Part shown: positions 1 through 9,089 of the stretch, one piece after another | Layout of the letters: each line of letters starts with the position of its first letter | Position numbering within the stretch: the stretch's first letter is position 1 | Assembly: GCF_000187895.1 (NCBI RefSeq) | Contig: NZ_DS990131.1 | Coordinates: 62,001 to 126,000, forward strand | Length of the DNA: 64,000 nt | DNA from: Phocaeicola plebeius DSM 17135 | GTDB lineage: Bacteria; Bacteroidota; Bacteroidia; Bacteroidales; Bacteroidaceae | Reading direction: 5' to 3' | Made by a program: the position numbers and the translations under genes | Notes under the pieces: generated by a model | Seen by the model: the letters and a program-made list of their open reading frames with translations, nothing else | Database searches by the model: none | What the model was told of the DNA's origin: nothing

Positions 1-48
1 TTTCTTATTTTTGCGTTCATACGAAGTCAAATCTTCGTAGATAACGCC

Positions 49-660
49 ATGTTACTTAAATTATATTCTAAAAACAACCGACCTGAAGACCTACAGCGCA
101 TAGTAGACATTCTGAACGATGGGGGCATCATTATCTACCCCACAGACACGGTATACGCATTAGGCTGTCATGCGCTGAAGGAACGCCCTATTGAGCGTAT
201 CTGCAAACTGAAAAATATCGATCCGCGCAAGAATAATTTATCCATTATCTGTTACGACCTGAGCAACATCAGCGAATATGCTCGCGTAAGTAATGCCACT
301 TTCAAACTGATGAAACGCAATCTGCCCGGTCCGTTTACCTTTATCCTGAATGCAGACAGCCGCTTGCCCAAAATCTTCCGCAACCGGAAGGAAGTGGGTA
401 TCCGTGTACCCGATAATGCCATCATCCGTGAAATCTGTCAGCTGCTCGATGCACCGATTTTGACTACCACTCTGCCGTTAGAGGAAGGAGAAGACATTGA
501 ATACATCACTGAGCCGGAGCTGATTGACGAAAAGTTTGGAGAGAAAGTAGACCTTATTATCGATGGAGGTACGGGAGGTATTGAACCTTCTACCGTCATA
601 AATTGTTGTGATGATGTACCTGAAATTGTCCGACAAGGCAAGGGGATATTAAATGAATGA
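49..660 (+). CDS. Sua5/YciO/YrdC-family protein (L-threonylcarbamoyladenylate synthase-like)
   Basis: 203 aa, a single YrdC-like fold. Visible signatures are the nucleotide/threonine-binding start GGIIIYPTDTVYALGC (about residues 25-40), LPGPFTFIL (about 93-101), VGIRVPD (about 116-122) and STVINC near the C-terminus. The family makes threonylcarbamoyl-AMP from threonine, bicarbonate and ATP as the first step of tRNA t6A modification. The length (about 200 aa, no Sua5 C-terminal domain) and the KNNLSIIC stretch in place of the usual K-x-R...PL segment make it closer to the YciO subgroup, whose exact role is less certain, so the catalytic assignment is tentative. It stands 30 bp ahead of the MscS gene on the same strand and may be co-transcribed with it. 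Only 48 bases precede it, so its promoter cannot be judged. Confidence 0.85.
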   Translation: MLLKLYSKNNRPEDLQRIVDILNDGGIIIYPTDTVYALGCHALKERPIERICKLKNIDPRKNNLSIICYDLSNISEYARVSNATFKLMKRNLPGPFTFILNADSRLPKIFRNRKEVGIRVPDNAIIREICQLLDAPILTTTLPLEEGEDIEYITEPELIDEKFGEKVDLIIDGGTGGIEPSTVINCCDDVPEIVRQGKGILNE

Positions 661-690
661 TTAACTATAAAAATTTAATTCACATTACAC

Positions 691-1557
691 ATGTTACTTA
701 CATTATTACAAGCTACAGCACAAGCAAGCAATACTGCTTCAAGAATTAACGTAGAACAGCTGCTGGACAGACTGCTCAACTGGGGAATCGAGGTTGGAAA
801 AGACATTCTGGCTGCCATTATCATCTACATCGTCGGCCGGTTTATCATCAAGCAAATCAGCCGACTGGTCAGCAAAATTTTGGAAAAACGTAAACTGGAA
901 ATCAGTGTACAGACCTTCTTAAAAAGTCTGCTCAGCATACTTCTGAACCTAATCTTAGCATTTGCCATCATCAGCAAATTAGGAGTGGAAACCACCAGCT
1001 TCGCTGCAATCTTAGCTTCTGCCGGTGTGGCAATCGGTATGGCATTGTCCGGAAACCTGTCTAACTTCGCCGGAGGATTAATCATCTTAGTATTCAAGCC
1101 CTTCAAGGTAGGAGACTACATCGACGGACAAGGTGCCAGCGGAACAGTAAAAGAAATTCAGATTTTCCACACCATTCTGGCTACGGTAGACAACCGAATT
1201 ATTTATGTACCAAACGGTGCACTGAGCAGCAATGCCATCACCAATTACAGCAAACAAGACATGCGCCGCGCTGAATGGGTATTCGGTGTAGAATACGGAG
1301 AAGATTATGAAAAAGTAAAAGCTGTACTGGAGAGAATCATTGCGGCCGATGAACGAATCCTCACTACTCCAGCTCCTTTTATCGGACTTGGAGCTTTGTC
1401 TGCCAGCAGTGTAGATATTAAGGTACGTGTGTGGACCAAGACTGAAAACTACTGGGATGTGTATTTTGACATGAATAAAATCGTATACGACACATTCAAC
1501 AAAGAAGGCATCGGATTCCCGTTCCCGCAACTGACCGTACACCAGGCAAAAGACTGA
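691..1557 (+). CDS. Small-conductance mechanosensitive channel (MscS family)
   Basis: 288 aa, close to the usual MscS length. Three hydrophobic segments occupy roughly residues 35-55, 75-98 and 105-135. The third has the Gly/Ala-rich pore-lining helix GVAIGMALSGNLSNFAGG followed by KPFKVGDYI, the hallmark transition to the cytoplasmic beta domain. The C-terminal half is the soluble vestibule. The channel sits in the inner membrane and releases solutes on hypo-osmotic shock. It follows the YrdC-like gene by 30 bp and ends just before a bidirectional hairpin terminator shared with the convergent flavo-diiron gene. The family call is secure; the exact paralogue is not determined. Confidence 0.92.
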   Translation: MLLTLLQATAQASNTASRINVEQLLDRLLNWGIEVGKDILAAIIIYIVGRFIIKQISRLVSKILEKRKLEISVQTFLKSLLSILLNLILAFAIISKLGVETTSFAAILASAGVAIGMALSGNLSNFAGGLIILVFKPFKVGDYIDGQGASGTVKEIQIFHTILATVDNRIIYVPNGALSSNAITNYSKQDMRRAEWVFGVEYGEDYEKVKAVLERIIAADERILTTPAPFIGLGALSASSVDIKVRVWTKTENYWDVYFDMNKIVYDTFNKEGIGFPFPQLTVHQAKD

Positions 1558-1577
1558 TAAGCAGATATCACTCCATG

Positions 1578-1625
1578 AAAAAACTTCCACCAAGGGAAAA
1601 TCCTTTAGTGGAAGTTTTTTTTATA
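1578..1625. terminator. Bidirectional rho-independent terminator
   Basis: Inverted repeat AAAAAACTTCCAC (1578-1590) / GTGGAAGTTTTTT (1608-1620), with A- and T-runs on the two flanks. It lies between the converging mscS (+) and flavo-diiron (-) genes and can serve both. Confidence 0.85.
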
Positions 1626-1642
1626 TCTATCAAAAAGATGAT

Positions 1643-2833
1643 TTATTTACGGTCTGCTTTCAAACGGTCGGCCATTGCCTTAGCCAATTCCTTAGCCTGG
1701 GCATAATTGTCGGCCTTCATGCTCTGCTTCATTTCTACCGGGTTACCTACTACTTCAAATTTCAGTTTTTCAGTAAACTCACCCAATTTCTTCACTGCTG
1801 CACTGGCCCAGGTGAACGAGCCGAAGTAACCAAACAGACGATTCTTCATTTCACGAGCAGCTACCTTGCTCAACAGAGATTCCATTTCAGGATACAAATG
1901 CATGTTATAAGTAGTACAGCCTGCTATCAAAGCTTTATACTTAAAGATGTCGGCCAGGATATAAGAATGATGCGTATGAGAAACATTGTGCAGAATGATA
2001 TTCTTGATGCCCTGTGCACTCAGTTCTTCTGCAATAGCTTCAGCCAGTTCTTCTGTATTACCATACATGGTTCCATACACAATCACTACACCTTCTTCAC
2101 CTTCATAGCGGCTCAGCTTGTCATACATATCTACCACTTGCGGAATACATTCTTCCCATACCGGTCCATGAGTCGGACAGATTGTCTTGATAGGCAGTCC
2201 TCCACATTTCTGTAAAGCTTTCTGTACCGGATTACCGAACTTACCTACGATATTAGCATAGTAACGGCGCATTTCATTCCAATAAATATCAGTATTGATG
2301 TTACGGTCGATGCATCCTCCGTTCAATGCTCCAAAACAGCCGAAAGCATCTCCAGAGAACAGGATACCTTCTGTTTCATCGAAAGTTACCATTGTTTCCG
2401 GCCAGTGTACCATGGGTACCAGATAGAAGCGAAGGCTATGATGTCCCAGTTTCAGGAAATCTCCATCACCTACCACATAACGTTCACCTGTTACTCCATA
2501 ATATCCTTCTACCATTTCGAAAGTCTTCTTGTTACCTACCAATACGATTTCAGGATAGTATTTCTTAATCAGAGCAATTGAACCGGAATGGTCAGGCTCC
2601 ATGTGATTTATAATCAAATAATTGATTTTACGGTCTCCGATAACACTGCGTATCTTTTTAATATATACTTCAAAGAAAGCCACATCTACCGTATCGACCA
2701 ATGCGACCATATCGTCATCGGCAATCAGGTAAGAGTTATAAGACACGCCATAAGGAAGTGGCCACAAATTTTCAAACAAAGCTTTTGTACGGTCGTTCAC
2801 ACCGACATAATGAACTTTACCTTTAATTTCCAT
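1643..2833 (-). CDS. A-type flavoprotein / flavo-diiron protein (O2 or NO reductase)
   Basis: 396 aa. The N-terminal metallo-beta-lactamase-like domain carries the diiron ligands HMEPDH (about residues 77-82) plus later His/Asp positions in MVHWPET, SGDAFGCFG and CPTHGPVW. The C-terminal flavodoxin domain starts near residue 250 at VIVYGTMYGNTEE, the FMN phosphate loop. There is no fused rubredoxin, so electrons must come from a separate partner. The family reduces O2 to water or NO to N2O in the cytoplasm, protecting anaerobes; the sequence does not tell which substrate dominates. It lies 29 bp downstream of the radical SAM gene on the same strand and is probably co-transcribed with it. Confidence 0.92.
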   Translation of the reverse strand: MEIKGKVHYVGVNDRTKALFENLWPLPYGVSYNSYLIADDDMVALVDTVDVAFFEVYIKKIRSVIGDRKINYLIINHMEPDHSGSIALIKKYYPEIVLVGNKKTFEMVEGYYGVTGERYVVGDGDFLKLGHHSLRFYLVPMVHWPETMVTFDETEGILFSGDAFGCFGALNGGCIDRNINTDIYWNEMRRYYANIVGKFGNPVQKALQKCGGLPIKTICPTHGPVWEECIPQVVDMYDKLSRYEGEEGVVIVYGTMYGNTEELAEAIAEELSAQGIKNIILHNVSHTHHSYILADIFKYKALIAGCTTYNMHLYPEMESLLSKVAAREMKNRLFGYFGSFTWASAAVKKLGEFTEKLKFEVVGNPVEMKQSMKADNYAQAKELAKAMADRLKADRK

Positions 2834-2862
2834 TGAATCCTAACTAATTTAAAAATTTGATA

Positions 2863-3807
2863 TTATATTGTTTCCTTTTTTACTTCTTCATAGAATTTTC
2901 CCTGCCAGGTATCTCTTTCCTGAAGACGACGCTGCATACGAACGGCAAATTCGTAATTTTTAATGCCCCAGTCTGGAGCTATCAGCAATTCCTTGGGAGA
3001 CTGCGAAACAAAACGTTCCAGCACAAGATCCGGACGCACACGCTCCAGATAATCAATCACAAGATCAATGTATTCATCTACCTCATACAAATGAAAATCT
3101 TCAGGACACAACTCATATTCATGTGCCATCCGTGTACCGCGCACTAACTGCAGCTGATGCATTTTCAGCGTTGTCAAAGGAAGTTCGGACACCTGTCGTG
3201 CCTGACGGATGATAGCTTCATGATTTTCTCCCGGAAGTCCTAAAATCACATGACCTCCCACACGTATCCCTCTTTCCGCTGTACGTTTTACGGCATCCAC
3301 CGTACATTCAAAAGTATGTCCCCGGTTTATTCGCTGCAAAGTATGATTATCCGTACTCTCAATACCATATTCCACTAAAAGAAAGGTTCGCTTATTCAAC
3401 TTTTCCAGATAATCCAGCAATTCTTCGGGCATACAATCGGGACGCGTGCCGATAACGAGTCCGACAACTCCTTCTACCCGCAATGCCTCTTCATACATCT
3501 GACGCAGCTTGTCCAATTCTGCATAGGTATTCGTGTAGGCTTGAAAATATGCCAAAAACTTCATTTCCGGATATTTTCTGGCGAAAAACTCTTTTCCTTC
3601 CTCCAACTGCTGCGTAACAGACTTGTCTGTCCGACAATATGCCGGATTAAAGGTCTGGTTATTGCAATAGGTACATCCTCCATATCCTTTTACACCATCT
3701 CTATTCGGACAAGTAAATCCCACATTCAATGAGATTTTTTGCACCTTAAAAGGAAAATGAAGGGCCAAAAACCGGGCAAAATCATTGTATCGTGTACGTT
3801 CTCCCAT
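2863..3807 (-). CDS. TIGR01212/YhcC-type radical SAM protein
   Basis: 314 aa with the radical SAM cluster motif in the family-specific form CPNRDGVKGYGGCTYC near residue 35, followed by YFQAYTNTYA and GTRPDC, typical of the YhcC/TIGR01212 family. It should bind a [4Fe-4S] cluster and SAM in the cytoplasm; the substrate of the family is not established to my knowledge. The start was set at the ATG at 3807, because an upstream ATG at 3828 would fall inside the -7 promoter box at 3826-3833. It precedes the flavo-diiron gene by 29 bp. Confidence 0.88.
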   Translation of the reverse strand: MGERTRYNDFARFLALHFPFKVQKISLNVGFTCPNRDGVKGYGGCTYCNNQTFNPAYCRTDKSVTQQLEEGKEFFARKYPEMKFLAYFQAYTNTYAELDKLRQMYEEALRVEGVVGLVIGTRPDCMPEELLDYLEKLNKRTFLLVEYGIESTDNHTLQRINRGHTFECTVDAVKRTAERGIRVGGHVILGLPGENHEAIIRQARQVSELPLTTLKMHQLQLVRGTRMAHEYELCPEDFHLYEVDEYIDLVIDYLERVRPDLVLERFVSQSPKELLIAPDWGIKNYEFAVRMQRRLQERDTWQGKFYEEVKKETI

Positions 3808-3825
3808 GAGTTTACAAATTCCTCG

Positions 3826-3833
3826 CAAAGATA
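3826..3833 (-). promoter_or_regulatory. Bacteroides-type -7 box upstream of the radical SAM gene
   Basis: Reverse-strand TATCTTTG matches the TAnnTTTG -7 consensus about 20 bp before the chosen start codon. No clear TTTG -33 box is seen at the ideal spacing. Confidence 0.55.
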
Positions 3834-3900
3834 AGGATTTTCAGTTACTTTTCCCAGTCTTTATCTGTACAAGAAATGTAAAAACAAAGAGACATAAAAA

Positions 3901-3933
3901 AAGGCTGCCACAGTATTTACCTGCAACAGCCTT
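3901..3933 (-). terminator. Rho-independent terminator of the OmpA-family gene
   Basis: On the reverse strand AAGGCTG...CAGCCTT pairs and is followed by a T7 run (3894-3900). It lies 29 bp past the porin stop codon. Confidence 0.75.
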
Positions 3934-3961
3934 CAGACTACATTATTTCAATAAAAAAGAA

Positions 3962-5113
3962 TTATTCTGATTCACTCAAAGTAGCAATACTTACACGGTT
4001 CCAATCCGGTTCTGAGAACATAGATCCTACACCCTGACCTTCAGCTGTGATACGTGAAGCACTAATTTTATACTTACTTATCAACATATTCTTTACAGCT
4101 TCCGCACGCTGCTTAGCTACACGTGCATTTACTTCGGCACTACCTTCTGGAGAAGCGTATCCCTTGATAGATACCGTACTCTTTGGATTATTCTTCATAT
4201 AAGTTGCAATACGCTCTACATTAGGCACCTGATCAGTACTGATTGTGGTCTTTCCCTGACGGAACGTAACAACTGATTCCAATGACTTGGAATGTGTATT
4301 CTGAATAATAGTTTCTACCTGCTTAGGTGCATTACGCAAATCTGTCAGTTCTTTTTCCAAACGTGCATTTTCTGCATCCTTTGCTCCTAAAGCTTCATCT
4401 TTACGGGCATTTTCTGCACGCAAGGCATTAATCGTTTCATTCAAAGAGTTCACCTCAGCCTGGTTGTATGGCTTCTGAATAGTCATATAGTGCTTTCCGT
4501 TGCTGCTTGCGAAACGATAAGTTACTCCAGCCAAAATTTCAATCTTCGACTTGTTTACATTCAGCTGTTGTGCACGATCGCCATCCATTCTGTAAACAAT
4601 AGCCGGACGTACATTTACAGCCCATGCTTTTTTCTCACCCAGGTTGAAGTTAAAGCTGGCACCAAAACGGCTTACCATATAAGAACGATCATAACCACTA
4701 CCCGAGTTCATGAAATCATGTCCCCAACCAAATCCGGCGATACCTTCTACTTCAAATAATCTGGGTTCACCGTTATATCCCCCAAAAAGATTATTTAAAT
4801 TAATCTTACCCAATACACCTAAATTCAAATCATCAAAAGCTGTTTTGCTGAAAGATGTATTGATACCTGTCAATCCTTCAAAAGAAACACCTAACACCGG
4901 AGTAATCTGTTTTCCTAGCTCAATGCCAGTTTCAGCACGCATGTTAGGCCAAAATGCAGAATGAGCCGTAGGAGTAGTTACTCCACCTTTCACACCTACA
5001 TACCAATTATCCAAGAAACGAGTTCCTTCATACGCTTTTTGTGCATTCACAGAAAGAGCAGATACAGCTAACGCTGCTACTAAAAAACTTACCTTTTTCA
5101 TTTTTTCATTCAA
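3962..5113 (-). CDS. OmpA-family outer membrane protein (beta-barrel plus peptidoglycan-binding domain)
   Basis: 383 aa. Residues 1-24 form a signal peptide (MKKVSFLVAALAVSALSVNAQ core). Residues about 30-200 alternate as in an OmpA-like barrel. Residues about 215-265 are a charged coiled coil (NALRAENARKDEALGAKDA), and the C-terminal 110 residues are an OmpA/MotB domain with TVSIKGYASPEGSAEVNAR and RAEAVKNMLI, which binds peptidoglycan. It likely anchors the outer membrane to the wall. The 5' leader (5114-5300) is long and AT-rich with no recognisable TAnnTTTG box, so regulation is unclear. A terminator follows. The family call is secure. Confidence 0.92.
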   Translation of the reverse strand: MNEKMKKVSFLVAALAVSALSVNAQKAYEGTRFLDNWYVGVKGGVTTPTAHSAFWPNMRAETGIELGKQITPVLGVSFEGLTGINTSFSKTAFDDLNLGVLGKINLNNLFGGYNGEPRLFEVEGIAGFGWGHDFMNSGSGYDRSYMVSRFGASFNFNLGEKKAWAVNVRPAIVYRMDGDRAQQLNVNKSKIEILAGVTYRFASSNGKHYMTIQKPYNQAEVNSLNETINALRAENARKDEALGAKDAENARLEKELTDLRNAPKQVETIIQNTHSKSLESVVTFRQGKTTISTDQVPNVERIATYMKNNPKSTVSIKGYASPEGSAEVNARVAKQRAEAVKNMLISKYKISASRITAEGQGVGSMFSEPDWNRVSIATLSESE

Positions 5114-5301
5114 AAAACTTTAATACCTAATTACTTTTATCAATCTCGATGACTTAATAACTACAATATCGAACATTTTGTTTTCACAACAGCGCGCATT
5201 AACATCTGTTAAGCATCGACAAGTCCTATGAATCATAGCATAAGAAGTTGATTCTGAATGCGGATAGGAATTAAGAGAATTCACCAATGAGAATAAGAAA
5301 C

Positions 5302-5337
5302 AAAAAAGGTGTTCTGATTACTCAGAACACCTTTTTT
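5302..5337 (-). terminator. Terminator of the tandem tRNA-Gln transcript
   Basis: A perfect 16-bp inverted repeat (5302-5317 with 5322-5337, loop TTAC) ends in a T-run on the reverse strand, three bases past the 3' end of the second tRNA. Confidence 0.85.
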
Positions 5338-5339
5338 GT

Positions 5340-5410
5340 TTGGGCTACTCGGACTCGAACCAAGAAAAACAGGACCAGAATCTGTTGTGTTACCATTACA
5401 CCATAGCCCA
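5340..5410 (-). tRNA. tRNA-Gln (anticodon CTG), copy 2 of the transcript
   Basis: 71 nt. On the reverse strand the acceptor arm TGGGCTA pairs with TAGCCCA, the D arm is GTGT..ACAC, and the anticodon loop TTCTGGT reads CTG (Gln, codon CAG) with an A-C mismatch at the base of the anticodon stem. The T arm is CTTGGTTCGAGTCCGAG. The 3' CCA is not encoded. It is identical to the copy at 5451-5521 and is transcribed after it. Confidence 0.93.
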
Positions 5411-5450
5411 ATAAGGCTTTATTCTCTCCGTGAGAATGCAGCAAATGAAG

Positions 5451-5521
5451 TTGGGCTACTCGGACTCGAACCAAGAAAAACAGGACCAGAATCTGTTGTG
5501 TTACCATTACACCATAGCCCA
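5451..5521 (-). tRNA. tRNA-Gln (anticodon CTG), copy 1 of the transcript
   Basis: Identical in sequence to the copy at 5340-5410; the spacer is 40 nt and contains a small hairpin (ATTCTC/GAGAAT). Same cloverleaf, anticodon CTG, no encoded CCA. Both copies lie between one promoter (5561-5590) and one terminator, so they probably form a single precursor. Confidence 0.93.
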
Positions 5522-5560
5522 AAATCAGAGAACGATTGTCATCTTTTTGTTTTGACGGTG

Positions 5561-5590
5561 CAAAGGTACAACTTTTTTGGAACATACAAA
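5561..5590 (-). promoter_or_regulatory. Promoter of the tRNA-Gln pair
   Basis: Reverse strand: -33 TTTG (5590-5587), an 18-nt spacer, then -7 TACCTTTG (5568-5561). This nearly matches the Bacteroides consensus TTTG-N19-TAnnTTTG, about 40 bp before the first tRNA. Confidence 0.75.
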
Positions 5591-5682
5591 GCTTTTCGGC
5601 ATTTTTTTCTTTCAAAAAACATATTTTTCTTCTTTTTTCTTCATCTTTCAAGTAAAAATTTTCGGATATACAGAAAACCAAG

Positions 5683-5690
5683 TATATTTG
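5683..5690 (+). promoter_or_regulatory. -7 box of the rsfS-ftsH-cdsA operon
   Basis: TATATTTG matches TAnnTTTG; a T-rich -33-like stretch lies at about 5659-5662. It is 55 bp ahead of the rsfS start codon. Confidence 0.55.
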
Positions 5691-5745
5691 TCCTATGTTA
5701 TAATAGAACTTTATTTTCAATTTTAAAATAGGAATAATCAAAAGA

Positions 5746-6105
5746 ATGAACGAAACAACGACTTTAATAGAAAAAATCATTGAAGGAATTCAAGAGAAAA
5801 AAGGCAAGCAAATCGTAGTAGCTGATTTAAACGAAATAGAAGATACCATCTGTAAATATTTTATCATTTGCCAGGGAAACTCTCCCAGTCAGGTATTGGC
5901 AATTGTAGACTCCATCAAAGAACATGTAAGAAAAGAGACCGGCACTAAAGCATATGCCATAGACGGCCAAAGAAATGCACAATGGGTGGCTATGGATTAT
6001 AGCGATATCATTGTACATATTTTTTTACCGGAGGTACGACATTTTTATAATCTGGAACACTTGTGGGCAGATGCCAAACTGACCAACATACCAGATTTAG
6101 ACTAA
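5746..6105 (+). CDS. rsfS: Ribosome silencing factor RsfS
   Basis: 119 aa, normal for RsfS (DUF143/Iojap family). Typical elements are VADLNEIEDTICKYFIICQGNSPSQV at the N-terminus (residues about 25-50), then YAIDGQRNAQWVAMDYSDIIVHIF and the C-terminal R-x-FYNLEHLWADA. It binds ribosomal protein uL14 (L14) on the 50S subunit and blocks joining with 30S when nutrients are short. It leads an apparent operon with ftsH (22 bp downstream) and cdsA, an arrangement common in Bacteroidetes. Confidence 0.93.
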   Translation: MNETTTLIEKIIEGIQEKKGKQIVVADLNEIEDTICKYFIICQGNSPSQVLAIVDSIKEHVRKETGTKAYAIDGQRNAQWVAMDYSDIIVHIFLPEVRHFYNLEHLWADAKLTNIPDLD

Positions 6106-6127
6106 TATATAATAAGGAAAGAGAAAT

Positions 6128-8158
6128 ATGAGTGATAACAATAAACCAAAAATCAATGTACCACGCTTTAATCTAACGTGGCTTTATGTCATTATTGCCT
6201 TGATTTTTGCCTTTCTCTATTTTTCTGGAGACGAAGGAAGTGCCACCAAAGAGGTGAACTATACCGAATTTCAGGAAATGGTGTCCAAAGGCTATGCTGA
6301 CAAAATCGTGGCATACGACAACAATGCGGTGGAAATGTATATCAAGCCAGACCACATTGTAGATGTATTCAAAAAAGATGCCAGCAAAGTTGGAAGAAGT
6401 CCTTCCATCAACGTACAGATCGGCTCCATGGAAGCTTTAGATAAGTTTCTGGATGAACAGACCAAAGAAGGTAACTTTACCGGTTCTATCCAATACGAAA
6501 AGAAAAGTGACTATTTTAGCATAATCCTGTGGAACGTTCTGCCGTTTGTCTTCCTTATCGGTATCTGGATGTTTGCCATGCGCCGCATGGGTGGCGGAGG
6601 AGGAGCCGGAGGAGGCTCAAATGTATTTAATGTGGGAAGAAGCAAAGCACAGCTTTTTGAAAAAGGGACTAATCGCATTACATTTAAGGATGTTGCCGGA
6701 CAAGCCGCTGCCAAACAGGAAGTACAGGAAATTGTAGATTTCTTGAAACAGCCGCAAAAATATACAGAACTAGGTGGAAAGATTCCCAAGGGTGCTCTGC
6801 TTGTAGGCCCTCCGGGAACTGGTAAGACATTGTTAGCCAAAGCCGTCGCAGGTGAAGCCGATGTACCCTTTTTCTCTATTTCCGGATCAGACTTTGTAGA
6901 AATGTTTGTCGGTGTCGGTGCTTCTCGCGTACGTGATTTGTTCCGTCAGGCAAAAGAAAAATCGCCTTGTATCATCTTTATTGATGAAATTGATGCTGTA
7001 GGCCGTGCCCGTGGCAAAAACCCAAGCATGGGAGGAAATGACGAACGTGAAAATACATTGAACCAGCTTCTGACAGAAATGGACGGATTTGGTTCAAACA
7101 GTGGAGTCATTATCTTAGCGGCAACCAACCGTGTAGATATTCTGGATAAGGCCTTACTGCGTGCAGGACGTTTTGACCGACAAATATATGTAGACCTTCC
7201 TGATTTGAATGAACGAAAGGAAGTGTTTGGTGTTCATCTTAAACCTTTGAAACTGGACAGCAACGTAGATGTGGATTTGTTAGCGCGTCAAACCCCTGGA
7301 TTCAGTGGTGCAGACATTGCCAACGTATGTAATGAGGCTGCTCTTATTGCAGCACGTCATCAAAAGAAGAGTGTAGATAAAGATGATTTCTTAGCTGCAA
7401 TTGACCGTATCGTAGGTGGCTTGGAAAAGAAAACAAAAGTCATGACTGCTGCCGAAAAACGCGCCATTGCGCTTCACGAAGCAGGTCATGCCACCATCTC
7501 ATGGTTCTTGGAACATGCCAACCCGCTGATTAAAGTAACGATTGTCCCAAGAGGACGTGCATTAGGAGCAGCATGGTATCTGCCTGAAGAGCGACAGATT
7601 ACCACCAAGGAACAAATGCTGGATGAAATGTGTGCCACATTAGGCGGACGCGCTGCTGAAGAAATTTTCATCGGACACATCTCTACCGGAGCGATGAATG
7701 ACTTGGAAAGAGTCACCAAACAGGCTTACGGCATGATTGCATACGCAGGTATGAGTGACAAGCTTCCTAATCTCTGTTATTATAATAGCAATGAAGATTA
7801 CAGCTTTACGAAACCATACAGTGAACATACAGCTGAGCTTATAGACCAGGAAGTACAGCACATGATTAATGAGCAGTACATGCGTGCAAAGGCCTTGCTG
7901 CAAGAACATAGTGAAGGGCACAATCAACTGGCACAGCTGTTAATTGACCGAGAAGTAATCTTTGCAGAAGATGTTGAAAAGATTTTCGGTAAACGTCCAT
8001 GGACTTCCCGTTCGGAAGAAATTATGGCGGCCAATGAGCAGCTACCGGAAACCAAACAACTGGAAAACAAGCAGGAAAATACGGATGGTGAAAATAACTC
8101 TTCTAGTGAAAACAACACCCCTTCACAGGAAGAAAACCAAGAAAAAGAAGAAGCATAA
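6128..8158 (+). CDS. ftsH: ATP-dependent zinc metalloprotease FtsH
   Basis: 676 aa. Two membrane segments (about residues 14-32 and 125-147) flank a periplasmic domain. A Gly-rich linker leads into the AAA module with Walker A GPPGTGKT (about 228-235), Walker [10 protein letters not shown], and the second region of homology [10 protein letters not shown]. The zinc protease motif HEAGH lies near residue 455. The C-terminal 45 residues are Glu/Asn/Gln-rich and low-complexity. FtsH is an inner-membrane hexamer that extracts and degrades membrane and short-lived cytosolic proteins. It lies between rsfS and cdsA (20 bp before the latter), so the three are probably one transcript. All catalytic motifs are intact. 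Confidence 0.97.
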   Translation: MSDNNKPKINVPRFNLTWLYVIIALIFAFLYFSGDEGSATKEVNYTEFQEMVSKGYADKIVAYDNNAVEMYIKPDHIVDVFKKDASKVGRSPSINVQIGSMEALDKFLDEQTKEGNFTGSIQYEKKSDYFSIILWNVLPFVFLIGIWMFAMRRMGGGGGAGGGSNVFNVGRSKAQLFEKGTNRITFKDVAGQAAAKQEVQEIVDFLKQPQKYTELGGKIPKGALLVGPPGTGKTLLAKAVAGEADVPFFSISGSDFVEMFVGVGASRVRDLFRQAKEKSPCIIFIDEIDAVGRARGKNPSMGGNDERENTLNQLLTEMDGFGSNSGVIILAATNRVDILDKALLRAGRFDRQIYVDLPDLNERKEVFGVHLKPLKLDSNVDVDLLARQTPGFSGADIANVCNEAALIAARHQKKSVDKDDFLAAIDRIVGGLEKKTKVMTAAEKRAIALHEAGHATISWFLEHANPLIKVTIVPRGRALGAAWYLPEERQITTKEQMLDEMCATLGGRAAEEIFIGHISTGAMNDLERVTKQAYGMIAYAGMSDKLPNLCYYNSNEDYSFTKPYSEHTAELIDQEVQHMINEQYMRAKALLQEHSEGHNQLAQLLIDREVIFAEDVEKIFGKRPWTSRSEEIMAANEQLPETKQLENKQENTDGENNSSSENNTPSQEENQEKEEA

Positions 8159-8178
8159 CCGAACAAAAACCTACCAAC

Positions 8179-9036
8179 GTGAAAAATAACTTTATTCAAC
8201 GAGCAATTACGGGAATAATCTTCGTAGGAGTACTTATTGGTTGTATTCTTGGAGGTCCTATCTCTTTCACCCTATTGTTTGCACTGATTACAGCCCTGAC
8301 TATTCATGAGTTCGGGAACATCGTAAGCAAACAACCGGATGTAGAGATAAACAAACCTATATGTATGTTGGCCGGTGTATTTTTATTTTTCGGATTTGCC
8401 TATTTAGGTGTCATGCCTGGACAAACAGAAATACTGATTCCTTACTTATTTCTTATCATATACCTGCTTGTCAGTGAGCTATATTTAAAGAAAAAGAATC
8501 CACTGAACAACTGGGCGTATGCCATGATGAGCCAAATCTACATCGCACTTTCGTTTGCGATGTTAAACGTACTGGCCTATCATTCTATTGGAAATGAAGG
8601 AGAACTGTCACATTATCAGGTACAGTACAACCCGATATTGCCGTTGTCAATATTTATTTTCACATGGATTAATGATACGGGAGCATATTGTACAGGCATG
8701 CTATTCGGGAAACATCGCTTGTTTGAACGAATATCCCCTAAAAAATCATGGGAAGGTTCCATTGGTGGAGGAGTCTTCAGTATCATAGGGGCTATTGTAA
8801 TGGCGCATTTCTTTCCGTTTATGCCAATCAGTATCTGGATAGGCTTGGCTTTGACCGTTGTGATATTCGGTACATTAGGAGATTTGACAGAATCGTTGCT
8901 TAAACGCACTATTGGAATAAAGGACTCAGGCAATATATTACCTGGCCATGGAGGTATGTTAGATCGCTTTGACAGTACCCTGATGGCGGTTCCAGCAGCG
9001 GTTGTTTATCTGTATATCATTTCTTTTATTGAATAA
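8179..9036 (+). CDS. cdsA: Phosphatidate cytidylyltransferase
   Basis: 285 aa with about eight hydrophobic segments and the CDP-alcohol cytidylyltransferase signature near the C-terminus, KDSGNILPGHGGMLDRFDS (about residues 249-267). It makes CDP-diacylglycerol from phosphatidic acid and CTP at the inner membrane, feeding all phospholipid synthesis. The start is a GTG at 8179, 20 bp after ftsH, with no better ATG in register before the first membrane segment. It ends at a bidirectional terminator shared with convergent lpxB. Confidence 0.94.
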   Translation: MKNNFIQRAITGIIFVGVLIGCILGGPISFTLLFALITALTIHEFGNIVSKQPDVEINKPICMLAGVFLFFGFAYLGVMPGQTEILIPYLFLIIYLLVSELYLKKKNPLNNWAYAMMSQIYIALSFAMLNVLAYHSIGNEGELSHYQVQYNPILPLSIFIFTWINDTGAYCTGMLFGKHRLFERISPKKSWEGSIGGGVFSIIGAIVMAHFFPFMPISIWIGLALTVVIFGTLGDLTESLLKRTIGIKDSGNILPGHGGMLDRFDSTLMAVPAAVVYLYIISFIE

Positions 9037-9053
9037 TATAAGCAGAAAATTGA

Positions 9054-9089
9054 TAACAGGTCCTTCAGTCTTACTGTAAGGACCTGTTA
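9054..9089. terminator. Bidirectional terminator between cdsA and lpxB
   Basis: Inverted repeat TAACAGGTCCTT / AAGGACCTGTTA with an 11-nt loop, followed by ATATTTTT on the + side. It overlaps the last codons of lpxB (stop at 9071-9073). Confidence 0.8.
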